Shown piece after piece: positions 52,990 to 62,027 of a stretch of 64,000 nt of DNA. Positions within the stretch are counted from its first letter, which is position 1. Each line of letters opens with the position of its first letter. The stretch lies in contig JAHBWI010000001.1 of the NCBI GenBank assembly GCA_019637075.1, positions 124,001-188,000 on the forward strand, given 5' to 3'. Origin of the DNA: Nitrospiraceae bacterium (GTDB taxonomy: Bacteria; Nitrospirota; Nitrospiria; Nitrospirales; Nitrospiraceae). Made by a program: the position numbers and the translations under genes. The notes under the pieces were generated by a model that saw nothing but the letters and a program-made list of their open reading frames with translations, was not told where the DNA came from and ran no database searches.

Positions 52990-55878
52990 ATGGCGAAAAT
53001 TCCCGTTTCCACCTATCGGCTTCAATTCAACCGTGCCTTTCGATTCAAGGATGCCGCAGAAGTCACCGGGTACTTGTCCGACTTAGGTATTACCGATGTC
53101 TATTGTTCTCCCTATCTCGCCTCGGTTCCAGGAAGCGCACACGGGTACGACATCGTCGACCCGGGCCGGCTCAATCCCGAACTTGGGAGCGAGGAAGAGT
53201 TCGGCCACTTCGTGCGGGCGCTCCAAGAACGCGGCATGGGCCAGATCATGGACGTGGTGGCCAACCACATGGGCATCAATTCCGAGATCAACCGCTGGTG
53301 GCAGGATGTGCTCGAGAACGGACCCGGTTCTCCCTTTGCGGCCTATTTCGACATCGACTGGACGCCGCTGAAGCCGGAATTGCAGGACAAGGTCCTGCTG
53401 CCGATTCTCGGCGCGCCCTATGGACGGGTGCTCGAGGCCAAGGAACTGCAACTGCAATACGACGAAGGCCGGATCGTACTGGCCTATTACAGTCACCGCT
53501 TTCCCATCGCGCCTGAAACCTGCTCGCTTCTCCTTACGAACGGCCTGGATGCGTTTCTCCAGCAGGAGGGAACGGAGGCCCCCCACGTCGTCGAACTACA
53601 GAGCATTCTGACGGCCCTGACACACCTTCCCTCGCGGCACATCACCCAGCCGGATGCCGTGACGGAACGGTACCGAGAAAAGACCGTCATCCGCCGACGA
53701 TTGGCCACACTGGTCGAGACGCATGCCGCCGTGCGTGCCTACGTGGCTGCCTCGCTTGAGCGAGCCAACGGCACCGTCGGGGTTCCGTCCTCGTTTGATC
53801 TCCTCCATCGTTTGCTGGAGGCGCAAGCCTATCGCCTGGCCCACTGGCGAGTCGCGGCCGAAGAGGTGAACTATCGACGCTTTTTCGACGTCAACGAACT
53901 CGCCGCCCTCCGCATGGAACTGCCGGCGGTATTCGAGCGATCGCACCGGCTGATCTTCGATCTGTTGCAGTCCGGCACGGTGACCGGATTACGGATCGAC
54001 CACGTCGACGGTCTGTACGATCCGGCGGACTACCTGCAGCGGCTTCAGGACTGGGCGGCCTCGGCATTGGCGCCGGGATCCGGCCCATGGCCCCTATATC
54101 TGGTCGTGGAGAAAATTCTGGGGACCAATGAAGAGCTGCCGGCCCCGTGGCCCGTATATGGCACCACGGGCTATGAATTTCTTTCGTTGATCAATGGGCT
54201 CTTCGTCGATCGCAACAATGAGCGGGCCATGGATCAGGCCTATGCGCGCTTTGTAGGGGAGGAGCAACCGTTCGATGAGTTGGCCTATGCCTGCAAGCGC
54301 TTGATCATGAAGGTCTCGATGGTGAGCGAGTTGAACGTGCTCGGCCATCAGCTGAATCGGCTTTCCGAACGCGATCGGGGTTCCCGGGATTTCACCTTGA
54401 ACAGCCTCATCGACGTGCTCCGGGAAATCATCGCCTGTTTCCCGGTCTACCGCACATACATCAGACCCGGCGAGGACGGCCTGCTCGATCGCGACCGCAC
54501 GTTTATCTGGCAGGCTGTCGCCAAGGCGAAACGCAGAAACCCCGCCGTCAGCGGTTTGGTCTTCGATTTCGTCCGCGATTTGCTCCTTACGCCCATCACC
54601 GCCGACGGCGCGGGCGGCGACGAGCACCGGGCATTCGTGATGAAGTTTCAGCAGCTCACCAGCCCGGTCACGGCGAAGGGAGTCGAGGACACCGCCTTCT
54701 ATCGGTACCATCGTTTGCTGTCACTCAACGAGGTCGGAGGGGACCCGCAGCAATTCGGCCTCTTCCCCCCGCTCGTGCATCAACAATTCAAAACGCGCCA
54801 GGGCAAAACTCCACACGCGCTCTCAGCCACCGCCACGCACGACACCAAGCGCGGGGAGGATCTCCGGACCAGGTTGAGCGTCCTGTCGGAAATCCCCAAG
54901 GAGTGGCAACAACAGACGCTGCGGTGGCGCAAATTGAACCGCAAGTGGAAAGCGAACGGTGAGCAGGGCGTCATGCCGGCCGCGGGTGACGAATATGCCC
55001 TGTATCAGACCCTGGTCGGCGCCTGGCCGGCAACCGGGCTGGAGGACCAACGGGAACGCGAGGAATTTCGTGAGCGGATCCACGGCTACATGGTCAAGGC
55101 GCTTCGGGAAGCGAAGTCCCGCACCAGCTGGGTGAATCCGGACGCGGAGTACGAAGACGCGATGTCACGTTTCATAAGTGCGATCTTGGATCCCGTCCGG
55201 GCGTCGGACTTCCTTGCGGACTTTGCGGCGTTCCAGCACCGGGTCTCTGCCTATGGAGTCTATTATTCGCTGGCACAGGTGCTCCTCAAAATGACCGCGC
55301 CCGGCGTCCCGGATTTCTATCAGGGGAGTGAACTGTGGGATTTCAGCCTGGTGGATCCCGACAATCGCCGCCCAGTGGATTTCAACCTGCGGCGCGCCAT
55401 TCTGGAGGAATTCCGCATGCAGGAAACCGCCGGCGCCCCACAGGCGAGATTCTTGGAGCACCTCCTGGTCAACAGGAGCGACGGACGGATCAAGATGTGG
55501 CTCATCCTGCAGACCCTGCACTTTCGGCGTCGGCATGAGCCGCTGTTCGCTGCCGGCGAATACGTGCCCCTCACCGTCGCCGGTCCGCGCCGAGAGCATC
55601 TGTTCGCGTTTGCCCGTCTCCATAACGACATGGCGACGGTCACCGTGGTCCCTCGACTACTCACGGCCATCCTTTCCGATCCGTCGCAGTTGCCGCTGGG
55701 GGAGACGGTGTGGGCCGAGACCGGTATCACCGTGCCCTCCTGGAAACCCGGATCGACCTATCGCCACGTCCTTACAGGAGCAAGGCTGCGAACGGTCTCT
55801 GATGGAGACCGACAGATCCTGCTTGCCGCGGAAGTATTTGAATCCTGCCCCATCGCGCTCCTGGAACGGGAGGGCTGA
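52990..55878 (+). CDS. treY: Malto-oligosyltrehalose synthase
   Basis: 962 aa. Start ATG 52990 with GGAG 8 nt upstream giving MAKIPVSTYRLQFNRAFRFK, the TreY N-terminus. GH13 regions: DVVANHMGI, nucleophile Asp in GLRIDHVDGLYDP, Glu in LYLVVEKILGTNEELP; then GVEDTAFYRYHRL and SATATHDTKRGED, diagnostic of TreY. It turns the reducing end of a maltodextrin into a trehalose linkage. With GlgX and TreZ it completes glycogen-to-trehalose conversion. Confidence 0.95.
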   Translation: MAKIPVSTYRLQFNRAFRFKDAAEVTGYLSDLGITDVYCSPYLASVPGSAHGYDIVDPGRLNPELGSEEEFGHFVRALQERGMGQIMDVVANHMGINSEINRWWQDVLENGPGSPFAAYFDIDWTPLKPELQDKVLLPILGAPYGRVLEAKELQLQYDEGRIVLAYYSHRFPIAPETCSLLLTNGLDAFLQQEGTEAPHVVELQSILTALTHLPSRHITQPDAVTERYREKTVIRRRLATLVETHAAVRAYVAASLERANGTVGVPSSFDLLHRLLEAQAYRLAHWRVAAEEVNYRRFFDVNELAALRMELPAVFERSHRLIFDLLQSGTVTGLRIDHVDGLYDPADYLQRLQDWAASALAPGSGPWPLYLVVEKILGTNEELPAPWPVYGTTGYEFLSLINGLFVDRNNERAMDQAYARFVGEEQPFDELAYACKRLIMKVSMVSELNVLGHQLNRLSERDRGSRDFTLNSLIDVLREIIACFPVYRTYIRPGEDGLLDRDRTFIWQAVAKAKRRNPAVSGLVFDFVRDLLLTPITADGAGGDEHRAFVMKFQQLTSPVTAKGVEDTAFYRYHRLLSLNEVGGDPQQFGLFPPLVHQQFKTRQGKTPHALSATATHDTKRGEDLRTRLSVLSEIPKEWQQQTLRWRKLNRKWKANGEQGVMPAAGDEYALYQTLVGAWPATGLEDQREREEFRERIHGYMVKALREAKSRTSWVNPDAEYEDAMSRFISAILDPVRASDFLADFAAFQHRVSAYGVYYSLAQVLLKMTAPGVPDFYQGSELWDFSLVDPDNRRPVDFNLRRAILEEFRMQETAGAPQARFLEHLLVNRSDGRIKMWLILQTLHFRRRHEPLFAAGEYVPLTVAGPRREHLFAFARLHNDMATVTVVPRLLTAILSDPSQLPLGETVWAETGITVPSWKPGSTYRHVLTGARLRTVSDGDRQILLAAEVFESCPIALLEREG

Positions 55879-55981
55879 GTCTCCTCGCGAATCGTGGGCC
55901 TGCGGGGTGGACGGGAACCGACGGCGACGTCAACACGCGGTCCATTGAGCCCTCGGGCCTCCCGGCTCCCACGCAGAGCCG

Positions 55982-56025
55982 CTAGGGTTTCACATAGCGG
56001 ACAGCGGTTGGGGGTGTGGTACGAT
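55982..56025 (+). promoter_or_regulatory. Dyad site plus -10 of a NarL-type regulator (regulon site 12)
   Basis: CTAGGGTTTCACATAG, 22 nt, TACGAT, 64 nt before the regulator's ATG. The downstream half is imperfect. Confidence 0.55.
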
Positions 56026-56089
56026 GAAACTCGCCAACCGCACGGGAGATCACTGATTGTGATCGATCGGGAACGGGACGGTACATACG

Positions 56090-56731
56090 ATGCATCCACC
56101 TCGCGTCTTTATCGCCGACGACCACCCTCTGGTGCTGGAGGGCTTCCGCCAGCTGCTGGCAAAGGATACGGTCGTCGTGGGCAGCGCACAGAGCGGGGAT
56201 GAATTGTTGGATCAGGCCCCCTCGTGCAAACCCGATATCATCCTGCTGGACGTGTCGATGGCCGATTCCAACGGATTCGACTTGGCGGTACGGATCAAGT
56301 CCCTCCTCCCTCACGTCAAAATCATTTTCGTCACGATGATGAGCGAACCGTTTTACGTCAGTGAGGGGTTCCGAAAAGGCGCGGCCGGATATGTCCTCAA
56401 GCAGTCGGCCGCTACGGAGTTGCTCTCAGCCATTAGGGCCGTGATGAGCAACCGCCGATTCATCTCGTCGGATGTCAGCCCCGATGTCCGGGAGATCATC
56501 GATCACCCCTGGATGCGCCCGGAAGGCTATCGGGTGCAACTGACGCCGCGACAAACCGAGTTCCTCAAGCTCTTTGCCAACGGCCGTTCCACCAAAGACA
56601 TTGCGTCGGAAATGTCTATCTCCGAAAAGACCGTCGAGTTTCACAAGGCGGAAATCATGAAGAAAGTCGGCGTGAAGACGGCGTCGGATCTGACGAAATT
56701 CGCGCTGTCGCAGGGACTGACCGACCTGTGA
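56090..56731 (+). CDS. NarL/FixJ-family response regulator A
   Basis: 213 aa. Receiver with FIADDHPLVLEGFRQLL, Asp54 in IILLDVSMADSNG (Asp replaces the usual Pro after SMA), and GYVLKQSAATELLSA. LuxR-type HTH at the C-terminus: LTPRQTEFLKLFANGRSTKD then ISEKTVEFHKAEIMKKVGVK. It is itself preceded by a regulon site, so it is a candidate for the autoregulated activator. No kinase adjoins it. Convergent with its paralogue. Confidence 0.92.
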   Translation: MHPPRVFIADDHPLVLEGFRQLLAKDTVVVGSAQSGDELLDQAPSCKPDIILLDVSMADSNGFDLAVRIKSLLPHVKIIFVTMMSEPFYVSEGFRKGAAGYVLKQSAATELLSAIRAVMSNRRFISSDVSPDVREIIDHPWMRPEGYRVQLTPRQTEFLKLFANGRSTKDIASEMSISEKTVEFHKAEIMKKVGVKTASDLTKFALSQGLTDL

Positions 56732-56756
56732 GCGGCGGGAAGACCCGGCAGCCGCT
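56731..56756. terminator. Hairpin between convergent regulator genes
   Basis: AGCGGC with GCCGCT and an inner GGG/CCC pair fill the 24-nt gap; it ends in the stop codon of the minus-strand gene. A short T-run is absent, so strength is doubtful, but the position fits a bidirectional terminator. Confidence 0.5.
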
Positions 56757-57451
56757 TAGTGCTGGCGCAGTTCGGTGGTCGGGGGCGTCTCGGGAGGGGA
56801 AATCAGGCCGAGGTGAATGGCCTGCTTGGTCAGTTCGGCGGTCGTCTTAGCCCCCAACTCCTTCGAGATTCGAGCCTTGTGGAACTCGACGGTCTTGAGG
56901 GTGACGTTGATGATCGACGCAATCTCTTTGTTGGACTTTCCTTCCGCAACCAACTGCAGTACTTCCCGTTGACGAAGACTCAACATCACGGCGGGTTTCG
57001 GTGCGACCGGCGGCGCAACCGGATCGGTCGCGCTCGCGACGGCCTTATCGATAAGCCCTTGCGCCACGATCGGCGAAACGTAGGTCCTGCCCTTGAGGAC
57101 TTCTCGCACCGCAAAAAGCAGTTCCTCGCCGACCGACTGTTTGAGGACATACCCGCTGACCCCGACCCGAAACGCCTCGTCGACGAAATGCGGCTCGGCA
57201 TGCATGGTCAAAATGACGATCTTCGTCTGCGGATTCGATTTCCGCAAATGCCGGCATGCATCCAGCCCGTTCAGCAGCGGTAAGGAAATATCCACGAAGG
57301 CCAGGTCCGGCTGAAGCTGTTCGGCCGCCTCGACCAGCGTGCGGCCGTCATTGGGGGTGGCGACGATCTGATATTCCTGCTCCAGCAGCTTGACAATTCC
57401 TTCCGACACGAGGCGATGATCATCCGCGATGATGATGGTGGGCTTCGGCAT
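56756..57451 (-). CDS. NarL/FixJ-family response regulator B
   Basis: 231 aa. Receiver IIIADDHRLVSEGIVKLL with Asp54 in LAFVDISLPLLNG and GYVLKQSVGEELLFA. A linker rich in Pro/Val precedes the LuxR HTH: LSLRQREVLQLVAEGKSNKE then VTLKTVEFHKARISKELGAK. Clearly a paralogue of regulator A in tail-to-tail order. It has no regulon dyad upstream that I can see. Confidence 0.92.
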   Translation of the reverse strand: MPKPTIIIADDHRLVSEGIVKLLEQEYQIVATPNDGRTLVEAAEQLQPDLAFVDISLPLLNGLDACRHLRKSNPQTKIVILTMHAEPHFVDEAFRVGVSGYVLKQSVGEELLFAVREVLKGRTYVSPIVAQGLIDKAVASATDPVAPPVAPKPAVMLSLRQREVLQLVAEGKSNKEIASIINVTLKTVEFHKARISKELGAKTTAELTKQAIHLGLISPPETPPTTELRQH

Positions 57452-57959
57452 AAGGAAGACCTATCGTGTGGTGTGAAGTTTGCTCGTTCCGGACGAGTCA
57501 GTATACGATAGGGGTGACTCTCAAGTCACGGCCGACCATACCGATCTCCTCACCGCACGCGTCGTGATCTGACGCAGCGGTCGGCCCAACGCTCCCCATG
57601 AGAAGACCGCACCGACCACGACAATCCATCTCGCATGTGCATCGACCGGCGACGCGATCGGCTCCTCGTTGTCCGATCACACATCGCGCAGCTCCTTCCC
57701 TGCGGCCGACTCCGGCTCAAAGCGCTAGGGTGAGGCCGACTCGCCTCTAGGGGCTTCCCCAGCGCGATCGATTTCGCTCGAATCGTAGGATAACTCGACG
57801 GACGAAACGGCGGCCACGAGTGGAGAGCGAATGACTCGAGGGGTCAACCCTCGCGGTTCGGACGAACTCAGCTCGCCGTTGCTCATTTCGGCAAGGTCGC
57901 TCGGACAGCACATCGCACCGGGACCGCATCACGAAGCAGGGCAGTGATCGGATTACATC
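57452..57959. other. Intergenic region, 508 nt
   Basis: Divergent spacer between regulator B and an outer-membrane gene. It holds regulon site 13; a TATACT at 57499 on the plus strand (AGTATA on minus) has no matching -35. No gene with a convincing ribosome site was found. Confidence 0.45.
57748..57792 (+). promoter_or_regulatory. Dyad site plus -10 (regulon site 13)
   Basis: CTAGGGGCTTCCCCAG, 23 nt, TAGGAT. A second CTAGGG lies 22 nt upstream (57726) without a good partner half. The next gene starts about 168 nt downstream. Confidence 0.6.
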
Positions 57960-59255
57960 ATGCTCGCCGCAAACTGGACTCTGGTCGTAGTCGTTGCACT
58001 GATGACCTGGGGCTTCACCGCGCTTCACCTCGATCCTGCGGGGGCCGAGGAGGAGAAGACTGCGGAAGCGGGAAAGGAATATCGTACGACGTTGTTCGGC
58101 GAAGAAATCTACGTGCCGCCCCGGGATCGACGAAGCGTCACCGCGATCAACTTTGGATTGCAGTACACCCCCAACGGTCCCAGCCAGATGGAGATGCTGC
58201 CGTTCGGAGCCCTGTATGTTTGGCGCAATTGGGACGGCGACAATCGGCGATTCCGGGGAACCTTCTCGGGCGTGGTCAACGACATCGATTACACGATCGG
58301 CTTGCGCTCGTTACCCAACTGGTCGCTCGTGTTTACGCTGGACAATTTCATCGCACCCTTGGGGCGGTCCGAATACGTCGAAGGCCAACGGATCAGGGGG
58401 ACCGAAATCGAATGGAACTATGTCTTCGCCGGATTCGGGGTCGGGTATCGATTTCCCTTCGTCCCCTTCGAGCAAGACAGTGCGTTGAATGTGTTTCTGA
58501 CCTATGAGCCGGGCTATCGGTGGTTCAAAGGGACCGGACATACCTCGTCCGACTACGGTGTCCCGAAGGACACCTATGAAGGTCGCATCCATGGGCGCAT
58601 CCGTTGGGATGCGCTGGTGCGCAACCTCATGGAACTGCCTCACAAGGGATTTTCAATCGGCGGGGACGTCCTGCACGGCCATCGGGCAAAGTGGGGTTCA
58701 TGGGGCGGAGAGCCGTTCGATACGCCCGACTATAAGAAGGAACAGACCTACCTCGCGGCGTCGGCCTATGCCGTGTTCGCCCATGGACTCCCCGGAATCG
58801 AGAGTGAGCGACACAGGCTCATCACGAGTTTCTACGGGGGGATCGGGAAAGACCTCGATCGGTTCAGCACGTTTCGTCTGCCAGGCCGTCCCACCGGGTT
58901 TGAGTGGGACGCGATCTCACTGCCCACCATGCCGGGTGTCGCATTCAATGAATTGTTTCCCCGCCGCTATGCCATTGCCAGCGTCACCTATCGGTATGAA
59001 GCACTCTTCTTTCTGTATCCTTACGTCACCGCGACCTACGGACTCGTGGAGCGGCCGCGGCAAACACCGCAGGGCGTCAGGAACACGACCGATTCCCTGC
59101 CGGCGCTCGGCGGAGGCTTCGTCACCGGCGCTCCCTGGAAATCTCAACTCGAGCTCAACTACAGCTACAACTTCGGGATGTTTCGAGACCCCGCCGGAGC
59201 CCCTCCCACCAAGGGAGGCCACGGGGCCTTCCTGTTTTGGGCCAAAGAATTGTGA
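57960..59255 (+). CDS. Outer-membrane protein, 431 aa, unknown family
   Basis: Signal peptide NWTLVVVVALMTWGFTALHL, cleaved near GAEEE. The mature protein alternates beta-strands (VTAINFGLQYTPNGP, ALYVWRNWDGDNRRFRGTFS, FAGFGVGYRFPFVP, YAIASVTYRYEALFFLYPYV, SQLELNYSYNFGMF) and looks like a barrel of about 16 strands with long loops. I cannot name the family. It precedes the GH15 gene on the same strand but has a separate regulon site. Confidence 0.7.
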   Translation: MLAANWTLVVVVALMTWGFTALHLDPAGAEEEKTAEAGKEYRTTLFGEEIYVPPRDRRSVTAINFGLQYTPNGPSQMEMLPFGALYVWRNWDGDNRRFRGTFSGVVNDIDYTIGLRSLPNWSLVFTLDNFIAPLGRSEYVEGQRIRGTEIEWNYVFAGFGVGYRFPFVPFEQDSALNVFLTYEPGYRWFKGTGHTSSDYGVPKDTYEGRIHGRIRWDALVRNLMELPHKGFSIGGDVLHGHRAKWGSWGGEPFDTPDYKKEQTYLAASAYAVFAHGLPGIESERHRLITSFYGGIGKDLDRFSTFRLPGRPTGFEWDAISLPTMPGVAFNELFPRRYAIASVTYRYEALFFLYPYVTATYGLVERPRQTPQGVRNTTDSLPALGGGFVTGAPWKSQLELNYSYNFGMFRDPAGAPPTKGGHGAFLFWAKEL

Positions 59256-59289
59256 CCTGACGACGCGCTATGGGCAAACCTCCGCTCGA

Positions 59290-59334
59290 CTCGGGTTTTC
59301 CCGAGGATACCAGCGCGGTGCCGGACGGGATGAT
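59290..59334 (+). promoter_or_regulatory. Dyad site plus -10 of the GH15 gene (regulon site 14)
   Basis: CTCGGGTTTTCCCGAG (perfect dyad), 23 nt, GATGAT, 70 nt before the ATG. Confidence 0.65.
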
Positions 59335-59404
59335 GGGATAGAGACGTTTCGAGCAACAATCGTATCGAACAGACCAGCTCACGGTCGCCTCGGACGCATC
59401 CACG

Positions 59405-61246
59405 ATGCCCTACAGCCCGATCGAAGATTACGGTCTCATCGGCAACCTGCGGACTGCAGCGCTGGTCAATAAGAGCGGGGGCATCGACTGGCTGTGCCTG
59501 CCGGCGTTCGACTCCCCCAGTGTCTTCGCTGCAATCCTCGATGACCAAACCGGCGGCCGCTTCGACATCAAACCGGAAACAGAGCACCTCCGCACCAAAC
59601 AGTTCTATTGGCCTGATGCCAACGTATTGGTGACCCGCTTTCTGTCCCCGGACGGGATCGGCGAAATCGAAGACTTCATGCCGGTGGGGATTGCCGACGA
59701 TTCACCCTGGTGCAACCACCTGATTCGACGAGTGAAGGTGACCAGGGGAGAGCTTCGCTTCGGACTTCGCTGTCAGCCTGCCTGTGACTATGCCAGACAA
59801 CGGCACGAACTGCATCTGTCACTTCTCGAGGCCGTCTTCGCCACACCCACGATATCGGTGGGACTCGTATCGACGGTTCCGCTCACACAGGACGCGGGAA
59901 ACGTCTGCGCAACGTTTGTCCTGGCGGCCGGGCAGGAGGCGGTGTTTGCCTTTGGCCCCGTTCGTCCCGACAGCAGGGTTCGATGCGCGCCGTCCAGCGC
60001 CGAGGCCCAGACCATCCTGCAACAGACGGTGGACTACTGGCATCGCTGGTTGTCGAAATCGACCTATCACGGTCGCTGGCGCGAAATGGTCAATCGATCA
60101 GCACTCGCACTCAAGCTGATGACCTACGAGCCGACCGGCGCGATCGTGGCGTCGCCGACCTGCAGTTTGCCCGAGACCATCGGTGGAGAGCGGAACTGGG
60201 ATTACCGTTACACCTGGCTGCGTGATGCGGCGTTCACCTTGTATGGGCTGCTGCGCCTGGGGTTTACGGAGGAAGCCCACCACTTCATGGAGTGGCTGGG
60301 ACAGCGCATGGGCGAGGTCGAACCGGACGGCGGACTGCAAAGCGTCTACGGTATCGACGGGCGCCACGATTTGACGGAGCAGCGGCTGGATCATCTGGAG
60401 GGATACCGGGGCTCCCGGCCGGTGCGGGTCGGCAACGCCGCCTTTTGCCAACTGCAGTTGGACATCTATGGGGAGCTATTCGACTCGATGTATTTGTACA
60501 ACAAGCACGTCATGCCGATCGGCTACGACGCCTGGTTGCACATCCGGCGGCAACTCGATTGGCTCGGGAAACACTGGCAGGAGCCGGACGAAGGGATCTG
60601 GGAGGTCAGGGGAGGCCGCAAGCAATTCGTCCATACCAAACTGATGAGTTGGGTGGCGATGGACCGCGGGGTCCGATTGGCGGAGAAGCGATCGTTTCCC
60701 GCCGATATCGAACAGTGGCGGCACATCCGTGACCGCGTGTATGAAGACATCATGAACAAGGGCTGGAATCACGACCGACAGGCCTTTGTGCAACAGTACG
60801 GAAGCGATCGGCTGGATGCAGCCGCGCTATTGATGCCGCTGGTCTTCTTCCTGGCGCCGAACGATCCGCGCATGCTCCGCACGTTGGACGCCATCACTCG
60901 ATCACCGGAGGAGGGGGGACTCGTGTCCGACGGCCTCGTCTATCGGTACGACAGCGCTTCCGATTCGGACGGCCTGCACGGGAAGGAAGGCACGTTTACG
61001 ATGTGTTCCTTCTGGCTCGTTGAGGCGCTCACGAGGGCGGGACGATTCGAGCCGAGCAAATTGGCGGAAGCTCGCTTACTCTTTGAGCGGATGTTGGGTC
61101 ACGCCAACCACCTAGGCCTCTACGGAGAACAAATCGGGGAGAGCGGTGAGACGCTGGGCAATTTTCCGCAAGCCTTCACCCATATTGCCCTCATCAGTGC
61201 GGCCAGCAATCTGGATCGAGCCTTAGACGACAAACGGGTCGCCTGA
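59405..61246 (+). CDS. GH15 glucoamylase / trehalase-like enzyme
   Basis: 613 aa. The N-terminal super-sandwich starts [20 protein letters not shown] and [15 protein letters not shown], as in prokaryotic GH15. The (alpha/alpha)6 barrel has [20 protein letters not shown], acid Glu396 in [11 protein letters not shown] and the C-terminal base region [20 protein letters not shown]. It releases glucose from alpha-glucans; the same family includes mycobacterial trehalase, so in this trehalose neighbourhood either substrate is possible. No signal peptide. Confidence 0.9.
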   Translation: MPYSPIEDYGLIGNLRTAALVNKSGGIDWLCLPAFDSPSVFAAILDDQTGGRFDIKPETEHLRTKQFYWPDANVLVTRFLSPDGIGEIEDFMPVGIADDSPWCNHLIRRVKVTRGELRFGLRCQPACDYARQRHELHLSLLEAVFATPTISVGLVSTVPLTQDAGNVCATFVLAAGQEAVFAFGPVRPDSRVRCAPSSAEAQTILQQTVDYWHRWLSKSTYHGRWREMVNRSALALKLMTYEPTGAIVASPTCSLPETIGGERNWDYRYTWLRDAAFTLYGLLRLGFTEEAHHFMEWLGQRMGEVEPDGGLQSVYGIDGRHDLTEQRLDHLEGYRGSRPVRVGNAAFCQLQLDIYGELFDSMYLYNKHVMPIGYDAWLHIRRQLDWLGKHWQEPDEGIWEVRGGRKQFVHTKLMSWVAMDRGVRLAEKRSFPADIEQWRHIRDRVYEDIMNKGWNHDRQAFVQQYGSDRLDAAALLMPLVFFLAPNDPRMLRTLDAITRSPEEGGLVSDGLVYRYDSASDSDGLHGKEGTFTMCSFWLVEALTRAGRFEPSKLAEARLLFERMLGHANHLGLYGEQIGESGETLGNFPQAFTHIALISAASNLDRALDDKRVA

Positions 61247-61256
61247 GCCATGCCAG

Positions 61257-61301
61257 CTCGGGAGAGGCCCAGGTTCATCACGTGATTCTCCACCTTACAA
61301 T
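61257..61301 (+). promoter_or_regulatory. Dyad site plus -10 (regulon site 15)
   Basis: CTCGGGAGAGGCCCAG, 23 nt, TACAAT. It begins 11 nt behind the GH15 stop. The start site would be near 61308, where an in-frame ATG lies, the same geometry as site 9. Confidence 0.65.
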
Positions 61302-61376
61302 GAGGCTATGGCGCGCGGACCGGAACAGGGTGCCTGTCCGTCGTTCCGCCGTCAGCACACCAACGTGGAGGGTCGC

Positions 61377-61562
61377 ATGGCACGCTACAGCCGAGGTTCA
61401 CAGAACATGGTGAAGCGAGCGCTGCACAAGCGGAAGCGGGGCACGCTCAGGAGCGGGCGCAGCGGGAGAAAAGTCACCAGCCGAGAGCAGGCCATTGCCA
61501 TCGGGCTGTCGGAGGCACGGGCCAAGGGTCTGAAGGTTCCCCGAAAGCGACGCTCTCCTTAG
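61377..61562 (+). CDS. DUF6496-type basic small protein, 61 aa
   Basis: ATG with GGAGGG 5 nt upstream: MARYSRGSQNMVKRALHKRK, then TSREQAIAIGLSEARAKGLK. Strongly basic, of the type linked to nucleic-acid binding in stress islands. An in-frame ATG at 61308 would add 23 residues and could serve a leaderless message. Convergent with the LEA-like gene. Confidence 0.8.
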   Translation: MARYSRGSQNMVKRALHKRKRGTLRSGRSGRKVTSREQAIAIGLSEARAKGLKVPRKRRSP

Positions 61563-61581
61563 CCATTGTCGATCACGACGA

Positions 61582-61611
61582 GGCGGATGGCTGACATGCA
61601 GGCCATCCGCC
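61582..61611. terminator. Bidirectional terminator-type hairpin
   Basis: GGCGGATGGC (61582-61591) and GCCATCCGCC (61602-61611) form a perfect 10-bp stem around a 10-nt loop in the gap between two convergent genes. No T-run on either side, but position and stability fit. Confidence 0.65.
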
Positions 61612-61619
61612 ATCGCGCG

Positions 61620-61898
61620 CTAATCCTTCATCTTTTCCTTCAACTCTTTGACGTTACCTTTTCCTCGTTCCACGGCGCCTTTCATCTTACCTTTCGCGCG
61701 TTCGATCTCGGCTTTCGTCTCATTTCCCTTCGCCTCTTCCATGAGGGCCTTGGCCTCCCCCTTGCCTTCCTCCATCGAACCTTTGACTTCTCCTTTAGCC
61801 TTTTCCATCTTGGCCTTCGCCTCACTGGCCTCCGACAAACCGAGACCGCCGCTGAACAGTAACGCCCCGACGACACAGGCGAACATGAACCATTTCAT
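61620..61898 (-). CDS. Exported LEA-like Lys/Glu repeat protein, 92 aa
   Basis: Start MKWFMFACVVGALLFSGGLG with AAGGAG upstream: signal peptide. The mature part is a continuous charged helix of 11-residue-like repeats (KMEKAKGEVKGSMEEGKGEA, KALMEEAKGNETKAEIERAK, KMKGAVERGKGNVKELKEKM), as in group 3 LEA proteins and related desiccation/osmotic stress proteins. A periplasmic protective role is inferred. Confidence 0.75.
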   Translation of the reverse strand: MKWFMFACVVGALLFSGGLGLSEASEAKAKMEKAKGEVKGSMEEGKGEAKALMEEAKGNETKAEIERAKGKMKGAVERGKGNVKELKEKMKD

Positions 61899-61982
61899 GA
61901 TGCGACTCCTTTCTTGAGGGATGGAACCAGGTGAGCAAGGGCAGGTGTGCGATCCCCACACATCTGCATGGTTTTGACGCTC

Positions 61983-62027
61983 ACCATAGCGCCAGCCGGC
62001 GCGTAACCATCCTAGGCCAATCCCTAG
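61983..62027 (-). promoter_or_regulatory. Dyad site plus -10 of the LEA-like gene (regulon site 16)
   Basis: Minus strand: CTAGGGATTGGCCTAG, 23 nt, TATGGT, 85 nt before the ATG. Confidence 0.65.

Noticed and set aside
57726-57741. CTAGGGTGAGGCCGAC just upstream of site 13
   Set aside because: Good first half only; the second half lacks the AG end and there is no -10 at the required distance.
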